Positions 17,449 to 26,605 of a DNA stretch of 64,000 nucleotides are shown in pieces. The DNA is taken from assembly GCA_040389005.1 (NCBI GenBank), contig JAZKAS010000013.1:1-64000 (forward strand). The letters run 5' to 3'. This DNA is from JAGOUN01 sp040389005. GTDB taxonomy: Bacteria; Pseudomonadota; Gammaproteobacteria; JAGOUN01. The translations under genes were made by a program, and so were the position numbers. Below the pieces are notes generated by a model. The model was not told where the DNA came from and made no database searches. It worked only from the letters and a program-made list of their open reading frames with translations. The stretch's first letter is position 1, and every line of letters begins with the position of its first letter.

Positions 17449-18062
17449 ATGTCACATGATATTCCATTAATAACCACATTAGCTGAAGCATTAGGTTTGG
17501 CGCTTATTTTTGGTTTTATTGCTGTACGTCTTAAATTACCTGTATTAGTAGGTTATTTAATTGCAGGTATTGTGATCGGTCCATTTACACTAGGCTTTCG
17601 AGCACATTCGGGTATTGCCAAAGAATTATCAGAAATTGGTGTTATGCTGCTTATGTTTGGCGTTGGTTTGCATTTTTCTTTAGAGGATCTTTTAAAAGTT
17701 CGAAAAATTGCAATTCCCGGTGCTATTTTACAAATGGTGGTGGCAACTGGATTAGGTGCATGCGTTGCATTGTTATGGCATTGGAATCTAGCGAGTGCAC
17801 TTATTTTTGGCTTAACATTATCGGTGGCGAGTACGGTAGTCTTGTTGCGAAATTTAGAATCGCACACTTCTTTAGATTCATTGCAAAGCCGTATCGCAGT
17901 CGGTTGGCTAGTGGTAGAAGATTTACTGATGGTTTTGGCGCTCGTATTAATTCCGCCGCTAGCACACAACGTTACCCCGCAGGGTAACGAAGATTTTGAA
18001 AATATTTGGCCGATACTGGGCATAGCGATAGTTAAAACAGCCGTATTTATTTTTCTTATGCT
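17449..18062 (+). CDS. CPA2-family cation/proton antiporter, N-terminal part up to the scaffold gap
   Basis: The first 204 residues of a KefB/YbaL-type monovalent cation:proton antiporter: LPVLVGYLIAGIVIGPFTLG, ELSEIGVMLLMFGVGLHFS and VGWLVVEDLLMVLALVLIP, with about six membrane helices. AAGGA precedes the ATG. The frame runs to the N run at 18063. Joining it at the shared 22-bp sequence to 18273 restores one 399-residue protein without a TrkA-N domain, so this is probably one gene split by the assembly rather than two. Confidence 0.85.
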
Positions 18063-18072
18063 NNNNNNNNNN
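18063..18072. other. Assembly gap (10 N)
   Basis: Ten N bases. The 22 bp just before it (18041-18062) recur exactly at 18253-18274, inside the continuing gene. The 180 bp between (18073-18252) break the antiporter frame and look unlike it in composition. This pattern fits a mis-joined contig end, though a real small insertion with a target duplication is possible. Confidence 0.95.
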
Positions 18073-18252
18073 GCCATTCAAACTGCGCCAGACGCGGACA
18101 AACAACCTTGGTCACGGAAACTCGAGTTTGTTAAGCCTCTTGAGGGTTCGATGACGCTCTCAAAATGGCGGCACTTGGCCATCAGTCAACAACCGTCCTC
18201 TTTGACACTTCTGAACCCCGTAGAGGGTTTACTGCAACTTTTTTGAATTCTT

Positions 18253-18860
18253 CCGTATTTATTTTTCTTATGCTTTTTATTGGACGAAGAATCTTCCCAA
18301 AAATTTTAGGAATTATTGAAAAAACTGGCTCTCGTGAACTTTTTACTCTCTGTGTTATTGCTGCAGCCATTAGCGTTGCGTATGGTGCAGCATTATTGTT
18401 TGGTGTTTCGTTTGCATTAGGCGCTTTTTTTGCTGGTATGATTATGCGTGAATCTGAGTTTAGTCATCGTGCCATTGCCGAATCATTGCCATTGCGTGAA
18501 GCATTTTCTGTTTTGTTTTTTGTTTCTATCGGTATGCTGCTGGATCCAAATATTTTATTGCAACATCCATTACAAATTTTGATTGTGGCGGCAATTATTA
18601 TTGTTGGAAAATCACTGGCAGCAATAGGTTTGATGTTATTTTTCCGTTATCCTTTAATAGTTGCATTGACCATTGCGGTGAGTTTGGCGCAAATTGGTGA
18701 ATTTTCTTTTATTCTTGCTGGTTTGTGCGTTGACCTAGGGTTGCTCTCTGAATTAGCACAAAGTTTAATCGTGGCGGGCGCGCTTTTGAGTATTGCTATA
18801 AATCCTTTGCTCTTTAAGCTAATGCAGCCGTTGCATGATTGGATAAAAAAATCGAGGTAA
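18253..18860 (+). CDS. CPA2-family cation/proton antiporter, C-terminal part
   Basis: From VFIFLMLFIGRRIF the antiporter continues for about 200 residues: VSFALGAFFAGMIMRESEFS, SLPLREAFSVLFFVSIGMLL and VSLAQIGEFSFILAG, typical of the second half of the CPA2 membrane domain. There is no start codon of its own that makes biological sense. The first nine codons repeat the end of the N-terminal part, so the two pieces belong to one gene. Confidence 0.82.
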
Positions 18861-18937
18861 TGTTAGGGCTATAAAAAATGGCTACGAGCGACATGGTTTT
18901 TATTTTCAAAGTACACATATCATTTTTCTGAAAATTT

Positions 18938-18971
18938 GAAGAATCCTTTTGTGTTAACAAAAGGATTCTTC
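18938..18971 (-). terminator. Strong hairpin after the secreted-protein genes
   Basis: A 15-bp perfect stem, GAAGAATCCTTTTGT (18938-18952) with its complement at 18957-18971, closes on a GTTA loop. It lies 6 bp after the stop of the leftward 18977-19435 gene. On the minus strand the stem is followed by AATTTTC, a weak U-tract. It could also stop the rightward antiporter transcript. Confidence 0.6.
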
Positions 18972-18976
18972 TGAGA

Positions 18977-19435
18977 CTAGTTAAAGCAAGTGTAAGTAGA
19001 GCTGCCATGGCTATTATATTCTGCATAACATTGGGTATAGTAGTGACTACTATGAGGGTCGGCACCGGGAGCCACGCAAGATATTCTGTCATAAAAAAGA
19101 ACTGTCTGGTGCTTTGGCAGCGGGAGCTCGAGTTTGTTAGTAGGTGGTTGTGAGCAGCTTAACAAAACGGATCCACTATTGCATGATACAGTCCCCGCCT
19201 GAGCATCAGTAGCGCTACCACTGACACATGATAAGCTATCAGATTCACTTGCTGTTGGCACAAAGGTGAGTTGTGTATTGCAATTCATGCTATAACCAGT
19301 ACCTCCATTTGAGGCTGTAGTCTCAACTAAATCACATCCAGTATAGATAATACCATTTCTTTTCGCGAATGATTGACTAGATAAAGTGGCTACAAAAACA
19401 GACAATAAAATTATTAGAGATGTCTTTCTCATCAT
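18977..19435 (-). CDS. Secreted 8-cysteine protein A (unknown function)
   Basis: A Sec signal peptide spans residues 1-24 (KTSLIILLSVFVATLSSQSFA). The mature part, about 128 residues, has eight cysteines with order and spacing like those of the next gene (C1-C2 17, C3-C4 14, C4-C5 8, C5-C6 25, C6-C7 15, C7-C8 13 intervening residues). It is Ser/Thr-rich. An even number of cysteines in a secreted protein suggests four disulfides formed in the periplasm. I know no family for it. Confidence 0.75.
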   Translation of the reverse strand: MMRKTSLIILLSVFVATLSSQSFAKRNGIIYTGCDLVETTASNGGTGYSMNCNTQLTFVPTASESDSLSCVSGSATDAQAGTVSCNSGSVLLSCSQPPTNKLELPLPKHQTVLFYDRISCVAPGADPHSSHYYTQCYAEYNSHGSSTYTCFN

Positions 19436-19444
19436 GAGTCTCCG

Positions 19445-20014
19445 TTAGGTTGCTGTCCAATTAGTGGGAAAACAAAGGCTTGACGAACTATTATCATCAT
19501 CGGCCATACAAATTGAAATCGACGATGCATTATTGGCTTCCTGGCAGATCGCAAAGTACTTCGTGCGTTGTGTGTTATCGTTATAGGTCGCTTGGTTACT
19601 CTCAAAAATATTACATGTACTTAAAGCTGTCGCGGGAGATAAAGCGTTACACGTAACAGCTGCGCTTTCTGTTCGTGTTGCACTTTTGGTAGTATTTGTA
19701 GAACAATTGGCTGCGCTGATGGCTGAATAGGTGCTGCCTGTATGATTTGCTTGCCGACTTGCTCCCTCTGCAGCTGTGTGGTTTGAGAGTTGAGCGGAAC
19801 CTGTGCAGTTTAAAGAGAAGTTTGCATTAGAGTCTCTGCCAAAATTATCACATTGATATAGTGTTACATTCGTCACTCTATCTGCTGTAGTACTCCCATT
19901 GGTGCTTTGGGAGTTATTGGAAAGGGCAAGTGCTTTAAGCGGAACCCCACTTGAAGTTGTGTTAATCCCTATTAGAAGTGTAAATGCTAATATGGTACAT
20001 AAGCCATTTTTCAT
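19445..20014 (-). CDS. Secreted 8-cysteine protein B, Asn/Ser/Thr-rich (unknown function)
   Basis: The N-terminus MKNGLCTILAFTLLIGINT is a signal peptide. The mature chain is very rich in Asn, Ser and Thr (NNSQSTNGSTT, NCSTNTTKSATRTES). Eight mature cysteines align with those of the neighbour: C1-C2 14, C3-C4 17, C4-C5 11, C5-C6 22, C6-C7 11, C7-C8 11. Local similarities such as CDxxxxxxxxNFSLNC against CDxxxxxxxxGYSMNC support common descent. It lies 9 bp upstream of the paralogue, in one operon. Function unknown. Confidence 0.75.
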   Translation of the reverse strand: MKNGLCTILAFTLLIGINTTSSGVPLKALALSNNSQSTNGSTTADRVTNVTLYQCDNFGRDSNANFSLNCTGSAQLSNHTAAEGASRQANHTGSTYSAISAANCSTNTTKSATRTESAAVTCNALSPATALSTCNIFESNQATYNDNTQRTKYFAICQEANNASSISICMADDDNSSSSLCFPTNWTAT

Positions 20015-20085
20015 GCTGATTTCCTTATCTTTATCGTTATTACAAACGCATCCTTTATTAATCTATCAAAAAAAACAACAATAAG

Positions 20086-21408
20086 TCAATGATCAGTTTT
20101 ATCATTTTCTTTTTTATGTAATGATGCTAAAAAATTTAGTTTTTCAGCAATTTTAATTTCTAATCCTCGATTAACTGGAAAATAATATTTTTTCGGCTGC
20201 ATGTTTTCAGGGAAATAGTTTTCATTCGCTGCATATGCATGCGGTTCATCGTGTGCATAACGATATGTTTTTCCGTAGCCGAGTTGTTTCATTAATTTTG
20301 TTGGCGCATTGCGCAAATGTAACGGCACATCGGGTGTGTTGCTTTTTTTAACATCACTCATGACCTCATTAAATGCAGTATACACCGCGTTACTTTTTGC
20401 CGCGCACGCCATATAAATGACGGCTTGTGCAATAGTTAATTCACCTTCAGGGCTTCCCAATCTTTCTTGCACATCCCAAGCATTTAATGCCAGTGTGAGC
20501 GCGCGCGGATCTGCATTGCCAATATCTTCACTCGCCATACGAACAACACGTCGCACAATGTACAAAGGATCGCAACCGGCTTCTAACATACTGGCAAACC
20601 AATACAATGCCGCATCTGGATCAGAGCCACGCACCGATTTGTGCAACGCCGAAATTTGATCATGAAAATATTCACCATGTTTGTCAAATTTTCGAAATTT
20701 ATTTTGAATGAGATTGTTGAATTTTTCCTGAGTAATATTAAGCTCATTATTTTCGATGCTTTCATCGCATAAAATTTCAAGCATATTCAACATTAAGCGT
20801 GCATCGCCGTCACTCGATAAAATTAAATCACTTTTTAATTTATCATGAAAATTAATGTTAAAATTGCCAAAACCATTGTTAGAGTCTACCAATACTTTTT
20901 CTAAAAGTTGATGCAAATCTTCTTGTGATAAACTCTTCAATACATAAACACGTACGCGTGACAGTAAAGCGTTGTTCAATTCAAATGAGGGGTTTTCTGT
21001 CGTAGCGCCAATTAAAGTAACAACACCTTCCTCAACATGTGGTAAAAAAGCATCTTGTTGAGATTTATTAAAACGATGAATTTCATCGACAAACAATACC
21101 GTTGCTTGTCCGGATATTTCTTTGCGTTGTTTCGCGGCATCAACAACCGCGCGGATTTCTTTTACACCCGCTAATACCGCAGATAATGTTTCAAAATGCG
21201 CGCCACTGCTTTTGGCGATAATATTCGCAAGCGTTGTTTTTCCAGTTCCTGGTGGCCCCCAGAAAATCATCGAATGTAATAAGCCGCGTTCGATGGCCAA
21301 ACGAATCGGTTTACCTTCGCCGAGCAAATGTTGTTGTCCGCAAATATCTGATAACGCTTGTGGACGAATTCGTGCGGCGAGAGGTTTTTGAGAGAAGGTT
21401 GGTTTCAT
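20086..21408 (-). CDS. rarA: Replication-associated recombination ATPase RarA (MgsA)
   Basis: This 440-residue AAA+ protein acts on stalled replication forks. The Walker A motif is GPPGTGKTTLA, Walker B is LFVDEIHRFNK, and sensor 1 is GATTENPSFELN. The C-terminal MgsA domain contains SVRGSDPDAALYWFASML and ASEDIGNADPRALTLA. E. coli RarA is 447 aa. The PEBP-family gene ends 3 bp downstream of its start region, on the same strand, so the two may be co-transcribed. Confidence 0.95.
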   Translation of the reverse strand: MKPTFSQKPLAARIRPQALSDICGQQHLLGEGKPIRLAIERGLLHSMIFWGPPGTGKTTLANIIAKSSGAHFETLSAVLAGVKEIRAVVDAAKQRKEISGQATVLFVDEIHRFNKSQQDAFLPHVEEGVVTLIGATTENPSFELNNALLSRVRVYVLKSLSQEDLHQLLEKVLVDSNNGFGNFNINFHDKLKSDLILSSDGDARLMLNMLEILCDESIENNELNITQEKFNNLIQNKFRKFDKHGEYFHDQISALHKSVRGSDPDAALYWFASMLEAGCDPLYIVRRVVRMASEDIGNADPRALTLALNAWDVQERLGSPEGELTIAQAVIYMACAAKSNAVYTAFNEVMSDVKKSNTPDVPLHLRNAPTKLMKQLGYGKTYRYAHDEPHAYAANENYFPENMQPKKYYFPVNRGLEIKIAEKLNFLASLHKKENDKTDH

Positions 21409-21411
21409 TTT

Positions 21412-21927
21412 CTATTTTGTTTTATACAATGCTTCTAAGGTCGCTTTATCTAACACATGGCCTTTCATCGCTTTTAATAATTCATTCATCATAAAACCAG
21501 AGGGTAAATCGAGTTTTTTATCCAAAGCATACAACTCAATAGTGTACAAATGATCTTTATCCGGTGGCGCGCAACCACCGTAACGCGAAGCATCTTCTTT
21601 GCTAAGCTGATATTCTTTGGGAATAATGCCAGAGCCCCAACTATTCACGCCTTGTAATAAATTCATTTTTTCACTGGCATTTTCCGGCAGTTCATTAAGT
21701 GTTGGGTCAATATTCGCCGCGAGCCAATGAATCCACGTAAATCCGCAAAAAGGAATCGCATCATGATCAACAAAGGTTAGTGCTAATGATTGTGTTCCTG
21801 GTGGCAAGTTATCCCACGCTAAATGAAACGAATAATTCGGCATAATATTTTTCAAAAACTGCGTGCCGTGATGACCCATCTCATCTTTAAAATAACCATT
21901 AGTAATGCTGTTTGATTTGATTTTCAT
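21412..21927 (-). CDS. YbhB/YbcL-type PEBP-family protein
   Basis: This 171-residue protein is a bacterial phosphatidylethanolamine-binding (Raf-kinase-inhibitor-like) family member. Family motifs are PPGTQSLALTFVDHDA, FTWIHWLAANID, SWGSGIIPKEYQ and YGGCAPPDKDHLYTIELYAL. No signal peptide, so it is likely cytoplasmic. The cellular role of these proteins is poorly known. It lies directly upstream of rarA with a 3-bp gap. Confidence 0.9.
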   Translation of the reverse strand: MKIKSNSITNGYFKDEMGHHGTQFLKNIMPNYSFHLAWDNLPPGTQSLALTFVDHDAIPFCGFTWIHWLAANIDPTLNELPENASEKMNLLQGVNSWGSGIIPKEYQLSKEDASRYGGCAPPDKDHLYTIELYALDKKLDLPSGFMMNELLKAMKGHVLDKATLEALYKTK

Positions 21928-21949
21928 ATTTTTACCTTACTCTGTTGGT

Positions 21950-22613
21950 TTATGACCATAATGCGGAAAAGGGTACGGCCCATAGATTTTCTCCCATAGA
22001 GCCCAAAAATTCACCTGAATATAGCACGATGCCGATAAAGGATCTATTTTTTGCAAGATTATTTCTAAACCATTTTAAGTGTTTAAAATCAGAAATGCTA
22101 ATAGTTGCGGCAGACTTTACTTCGATCCCTAAAAAAGCATGTTCATGGTTTTTAATTAAAAAATCAATTTAAAGCATGATCTAAAAAAGTAGGCAAAATA
22201 CCTAAACGCTCTCCTTGCGACAATGGCCACAAGCGTATTTTCCTTATACGGCCCGCGAGCGATTCTTGCACGCCTGGTAAAGATTGAATGTTGCTTGACC
22301 CTGTTAATAGATATTGGCCTGGGCGAGTATTTTCATCAACCATGAGTTTGATGGCAGATAATAAATCAGGTGCACGTTGTATCTCATCGATGATATGCAT
22401 TTTTCCAGCATGTTTAACAAATTCGTGAGGATCGTTTTGCGCAAATTGACGTGTCGCTAAGTGATCCAGCGTGCGATAAAGCGTATCGCTATTAACAAAT
22501 TGCTTAGCTACGGTCGTTTTACCGAATTGTCGTGCTCCATTGAGCAAGACAACGCGCCGTGTTAATAAGGCTTGTTCAATTATCTTTTTTTGCCATCTTG
22601 AGTAAATCGCCAT
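21950..22613 (-). pseudogene. DUF4143-type ATPase, internally deleted
   Basis: The 5' part (22613 down to 22164) encodes 149 residues with Walker A NGARQFGKTTVAKQF, Walker B MHIIDEIQRAP and the sensor stretch YLLTGSSNIQSLPGVQESLAGR, the N-terminal half of a DUF4143 ATPase. After the stop, another frame (about 22172 to 21950) encodes the family's C-terminus: IDFLIKNHEH, LGIEVKSAATISISDFKHL and FIGIVLYSGEF. Intact proteins are about 380-420 residues, so roughly 170 middle residues are missing and the halves are out of frame. The gene is decayed, although the short ATPase half could still be translated. Confidence 0.82.
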
Positions 22614-22685
22614 TTGTCTCTCTTAGCATACCCGCGATTTTTATAGTCAAATAATAAAATACTAATATAATCAATAAGATAAAAT

Positions 22686-23333
22686 TTAGAGAATCATTGT
22701 GCCTTTTTCGCTCGCGCAAATAACAACATCCGCACGGCGTTTTGCAAAAATGCCATTATCAACAACGCCGGGGAGTTGCTTGATTTTCATTTCCATCGCC
22801 AGGGGATCGGTTAAATCAAGATTATGGACATCGATAATAATATTGTTGTGATCGGTGATAAAATTTTCACGCCAGACAGGGTCGCCACCCATTTTCAATA
22901 ATTCACGCGCAACTAATCCGCGCGCGAGTGGCAACACTTCCACTGCGACAGGAAATTTCCCAAGTACATCTACTTGTTTTGATGCATCCACCATGCAAAT
23001 AAATTGATTGCTTGCGCTTGCCAAAATTTTTTCTTTAGTCAGTGCGCCGCCGCCACCTTTAATCATACGTTTGTGCGCATCGATTTCATCCGCGCCATCA
23101 ATGTAAATGGGCAACGTGCCGACATAATTCAAATCAACCACCGTAAACCCTAAAGCTTTCAGTTTTTTCGTGCTGCGTTCAGAGCTTGAAACCACCATAT
23201 CTATTTTTGATTTGATAGTGGCGAGTTGATCGATAAAACATTCAACGGTGGATCCTGTGCCAATCCCGATAACATTGTGTTTTTTGGCGTATTCAAGCGC
23301 TGCAATGGCAGCGTGTTGTTTTAATTCGGACAT
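22686..23333 (-). CDS. rpiA: Ribose-5-phosphate isomerase A
   Basis: RpiA interconverts ribose-5-phosphate and ribulose-5-phosphate. The 215-residue protein (E. coli 219) carries VIGIGTGSTVECFIDQLA, IDGADEIDAHKRMIKGGGGA and LTKEKILASAS, which include the catalytic Asp, Glu and Lys. The start ATG at 23333 is preceded by AGGAG in complement. Confidence 0.96.
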   Translation of the reverse strand: MSELKQHAAIAALEYAKKHNVIGIGTGSTVECFIDQLATIKSKIDMVVSSSERSTKKLKALGFTVVDLNYVGTLPIYIDGADEIDAHKRMIKGGGGALTKEKILASASNQFICMVDASKQVDVLGKFPVAVEVLPLARGLVARELLKMGGDPVWRENFITDHNNIIIDVHNLDLTDPLAMEMKIKQLPGVVDNGIFAKRRADVVICASEKGTMIL

Positions 23334-23467
23334 GAGGGGCTCCTGATTTTTCTATATCATATCGATACAAAACAACGTGCGCAATGAAATCTGCTGACTA
23401 CTGAAGGTTAGTTTAAGCAGAAGCAGCAATTATTGCGTATCCAGTCGGCCCTCGCTAGGGAAATTGT

Positions 23468-23491
23468 AGCAACCTTAATTTTAAGGTTGCT
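23468..23491. terminator. Perfect 11-bp inverted repeat between hslU and rpiA
   Basis: AGCAACCTTAA (23468-23478) and TTAAGGTTGCT (23481-23491) form a perfect palindrome directly after the hslU stop (23502). It would end hslVU transcription on the minus strand, but the U-tract that should follow is weak (ACAATTT). It may be a processing or stabilising hairpin. Confidence 0.45.
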
Positions 23492-23501
23492 CCTTTAAAT
23501 G

Positions 23502-24896
23502 TTACAAAATATATCGACTTAAATCTTCATCCGCTGCCAACGCTTCTAACGCACGATTGACATAACCGACATCAACATTTACGGTTTCACCGCCGCGATC
23601 ACATGCTTCAAATGAAATTTCTTCGAGCAAACGTTCCATGATGGTATGTAATCGACGTGCGCCGATATTTTCGGTGCGTTCATTGACTTGCCACGCGACT
23701 TCAGCGAGTCGTTCAATTGCTTTTTTGGCAAATTTCAGTGTCACATTTTCAGCACCTAATAAAGCAGTATATTGCTTTATTAAAGAGCCATTTGGTTCGG
23801 TGAGAATTCGCACGAAATCACCAACTGATAATGCTTTTAATTCTACGCGGATAGGCAAACGTCCTTGTAATTCTGGAATTAAATCAGAAGGTTTTGAAAC
23901 ATGAAACGCGCCGGAAGTAATAAATAAAATATAATCGGTTTTGATAACGCCATATTTTGTATTCACCGCACAACCTTCAATCAGTGGCAGTAAATCACGT
24001 TGCACGCCTTCACGGGGAGATGTGTTGCCGCCGTGTCGATCAGAGCGTTGTGCAACTTTGTCAATTTCATCGATAAATACAATACCGTTTTGTTCGACAT
24101 TTTGAATTGCTTTTTGTCGTACGCGATCTTCATCGATGAGTTTTGTGGCTTCTTCATTTTCCAGTATGCGCTTAGCCACTTTAACCGTCATTTTTCGCGG
24201 TTTAACTTTTTCTTGGCTAACCGATTGAAACATGCTTTGTAATTGGTTGGTCATTTCTTCCATACCAGGAGGTGACATAATTTCGATGCCTACGGGAGAT
24301 GCGGTGACTTTAATTTCGATTTCTGTTTCATCGAGTTCGCCATCACGTAATCGACGACGAAAATGTTTTCGTGTTTTATTTTCTTCAAGCGGCGCTTCTT
24401 CAACAGCGGGCTCATTTTTAAAGCCGCTTTTCGCCGGTGGTAACAACGCATCTAAAATTCTTTCTTCAGCATTGGCTTCTGCTTGTGCTTTTACTTTTTG
24501 CATTTCGCTTTCACGCGTCATTTTAACAGCCATATCCGCAAGATCACGAATAATGGAATCAACATCGCGCCCAACATATCCGACCTCTGTAAATTTTGTC
24601 GCTTCTACTTTGATAAACGGAGCTTTAGCAAGTTTTGCCACACGACGCGCAATCTCTGTTTTACCCACGCCTGTTGGCCCGATCATGAGAATATTTTTCG
24701 GCATAATTTCATCACGCAAGCCTTCGGCTACTTGCATGCGTCTCCAGCGGTTTCGCAACGCAATTGCGACGGCGCGTTTTGCGTCCGCTTGTCCAATAAT
24801 ATGTTGATCGAGTTCGTGAACAATTTCACGTGGTGTCATTGGGATTTCGGCAACAGCAACAGGCTCAGAATGCGTTTGAGTTTCAATAGTTGACAT
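23502..24896 (-). CDS. hslU: ATP-dependent protease ATPase subunit HslU
   Basis: HslU unfolds substrates and feeds them to the HslV peptidase. The 464-residue AAA+ protein has Walker A IGPTGVGKTEIARRVAKL, Walker B IVFIDEIDKVAQ, and the C-terminal tail ending in DLSRYIL, whose last residues plug into HslV. It is about 20 residues longer than E. coli HslU (443); the extra is in the I domain around residues 155-190 (EEAPLEENKTRKHFRRR). hslV is just upstream (26-bp gap), the usual hslVU operon. Confidence 0.96.
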   Translation of the reverse strand: MSTIETQTHSEPVAVAEIPMTPREIVHELDQHIIGQADAKRAVAIALRNRWRRMQVAEGLRDEIMPKNILMIGPTGVGKTEIARRVAKLAKAPFIKVEATKFTEVGYVGRDVDSIIRDLADMAVKMTRESEMQKVKAQAEANAEERILDALLPPAKSGFKNEPAVEEAPLEENKTRKHFRRRLRDGELDETEIEIKVTASPVGIEIMSPPGMEEMTNQLQSMFQSVSQEKVKPRKMTVKVAKRILENEEATKLIDEDRVRQKAIQNVEQNGIVFIDEIDKVAQRSDRHGGNTSPREGVQRDLLPLIEGCAVNTKYGVIKTDYILFITSGAFHVSKPSDLIPELQGRLPIRVELKALSVGDFVRILTEPNGSLIKQYTALLGAENVTLKFAKKAIERLAEVAWQVNERTENIGARRLHTIMERLLEEISFEACDRGGETVNVDVGYVNRALEALAADEDLSRYIL

Positions 24897-24922
24897 AATT
24901 TTTCGTCTCTTGGTAATTCTAA

Positions 24923-25462
24923 TTAATAGGATAATTCTTCAAATGAAAGGTTGTGATTCGTATAAACACAAATATCAGCGGCGATATTGAGTGATTTTTC
25001 AACAATGCTTTTTGCGCTGAGTTTTGTGTTATCCAACAAGGCGCGCGCAGCCGATTGAGCAAACGCCCCGCCTGATCCGATGGCAATTAAGCCGTGTTCC
25101 GGCTCAATCACATCGCCATTACCGGTGATAATCAATGAAGCATCTTTATTGGCGACAGCTAGTAAAGCTTCGAGTCGTCTCAAGATTCGATCCGTTCGCC
25201 AATCTTTGGCAAGTTCAACGGCAGCGCGCACTAAATGACCATGATGCTGTTCAAGTTTGGCTTCAAAGCGCTCAAAAAGCGTAAAAGCATCGGCCGTACC
25301 CCCGGCAAACCCGGCAATGACTTGATCTTTATAAATGCGGCGTACTTTGCGCACATTGCCTTTCATAATGGTATTACCCAAAGAGGCTTGACCGTCACCC
25401 CCAATGACAACACTTTTGTCACGACGTACACAGACAATCGTTGTTCCACGATATTGTTCCAA
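24923..25462 (-). CDS. hslV: ATP-dependent protease peptidase subunit HslV
   Basis: The 179-residue protein begins MEQYRGTTIVCVRRDKSVV. A six-residue propeptide precedes the nucleophilic Thr7, which becomes N-terminal after processing. The rest (GDGQASLGNTIMKGNVRKVR, GFAGGTADAFTLFERFE, DWRTDRILRRLEALLAVA) is a typical HslV. In Pseudomonas the order is argS-SPOR-hslV-hslU. Here the SPOR and argS genes lie 8 kb upstream, separated by the 26.5-33.9 kb island. Confidence 0.97.
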   Translation of the reverse strand: MEQYRGTTIVCVRRDKSVVIGGDGQASLGNTIMKGNVRKVRRIYKDQVIAGFAGGTADAFTLFERFEAKLEQHHGHLVRAAVELAKDWRTDRILRRLEALLAVANKDASLIITGNGDVIEPEHGLIAIGSGGAFAQSAARALLDNTKLSAKSIVEKSLNIAADICVYTNHNLSFEELSY

Positions 25463-25638
25463 AATCAGCCCCTTGTTTTTAGCGAATTACGAGATATATG
25501 GGGAGGATCTGAAGCTTTTCAAGCACTCAGAACTTGGTTATTAAATGTGCAAAAATTGTTTGATTTTTTATTGAATATTGCAAAATCTCATCTATATTTA
25601 ACCCACTATAAAAATAACAATCTTATGTAGAGAATTTT

Positions 25639-26406
25639 ATGACCAAAACTGCTCCATCTATTGCGTTTCCATCTATCGAAACACCAGCAACAATAAGTAT
25701 CAAGCTGCCCAAAAAAAGTTTTCAGGTAAACCCATGCTTAAATGAAGAAAAGCTCGAAGCACTTGGTCTGAGCATAGATAATTTGTTATACGGATTGCTA
25801 CAGGTCTTAGGTTATTATGGGAAAATGACTGTTGATACACAAGAAGATGTGCTAGATAGATTATTAGCACCTTTTACAACTTCAATGAAAAACATACTTA
25901 TGGCGCGAATCGAAAAACTCGCAGAACCAGATGTTTTTACCAAAGAAAATGCGGTAGGCATTTATAAGTCTAATCAGACAGTTTTGTCAGAGTATTTGCT
26001 TGGGAGCAAAAATCTTTTTATGTTTTCAAATGGAGACTATTCTACCATCAATCCAAAAATGATAGCGAGTTATGATGTTTCTGCGCAATTTGTTAAAGAT
26101 ATCAATGATTTTTATGAAGAGCTTGATAGTGTGATGGCAGACGCAGAGCCAGAAAAAATGGCTAATATAATTTCAGATACGATTTGCCAAAATATTATGT
26201 TGTTTCATTTGGGGACTATATTAATTCATTTTAGCTCTAAAAAATTTGATCAGTTTGTTAAAGAAAAAACAGTGGAACTGATAGCTTACTTAGATCAAAA
26301 AATGCTTACGCATACACAATCACATCATCTCAAAATAGGATCCATATTCTTAGACGCTGCATCTCCAACCTCAGTCGCTGATCGAAAGATGGAGTCGAAA
26401 TTATAA
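25639..26406 (+). CDS. Protein of unknown function (255 aa)
   Basis: I do not recognise this protein. It has no signal peptide or membrane helix. A Pro/Ser-rich leader (residues 1-35) is followed by a mostly helical body with moderately amphipathic segments (SIDNLLYGLLQVLGYYGKM, FVKDINDFYEELDSVM). It stands alone, divergent from hslV, just outside the left repeat of the island. Possibly lineage-specific. Confidence 0.65.
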   Translation: MTKTAPSIAFPSIETPATISIKLPKKSFQVNPCLNEEKLEALGLSIDNLLYGLLQVLGYYGKMTVDTQEDVLDRLLAPFTTSMKNILMARIEKLAEPDVFTKENAVGIYKSNQTVLSEYLLGSKNLFMFSNGDYSTINPKMIASYDVSAQFVKDINDFYEELDSVMADAEPEKMANIISDTICQNIMLFHLGTILIHFSSKKFDQFVKEKTVELIAYLDQKMLTHTQSHHLKIGSIFLDAASPTSVADRKMESKL

Positions 26407-26491
26407 AAAAACAGTTATTTTTTCAGCTTTGTTAAACATTCTATCAACTCACACATAATATTTTATGTTTATAACAATGTTGAATTCAATT

Positions 26492-26587
26492 AACCCACTG
26501 CCGTATCCGGCGTTGCATCAACCACCGGCACGCCGCTTGGTGCGTTTGCTGCCGCCGCGACTGCTTCTGTTTCAGCTTGGTCAGGTG
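26492..26587. repeat. 96-bp direct repeat, left end of the genomic island (att-like)
   Basis: This matches 33825-33920 with only 4 mismatches in 96 bp and in the same orientation. The right copy is the functional 3' end of the SPOR gene. The left copy, read on the minus strand, encodes the same C-terminal residues (SGVPVVDATPDTAVG) and ends in its own stop (TAA rather than TGA). It marks an insertion at the 3' end of the SPOR gene, with a copy of that end on each side. Confidence 0.88.
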
Positions 26588-26605
26588 CAAAAAAAAACAT
26601 TTTCT

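Noticed and set aside
24232..24807. 191-codon frame antisense to hslU
   Set aside because: Ser/Ala-rich shadow of a highly conserved gene.
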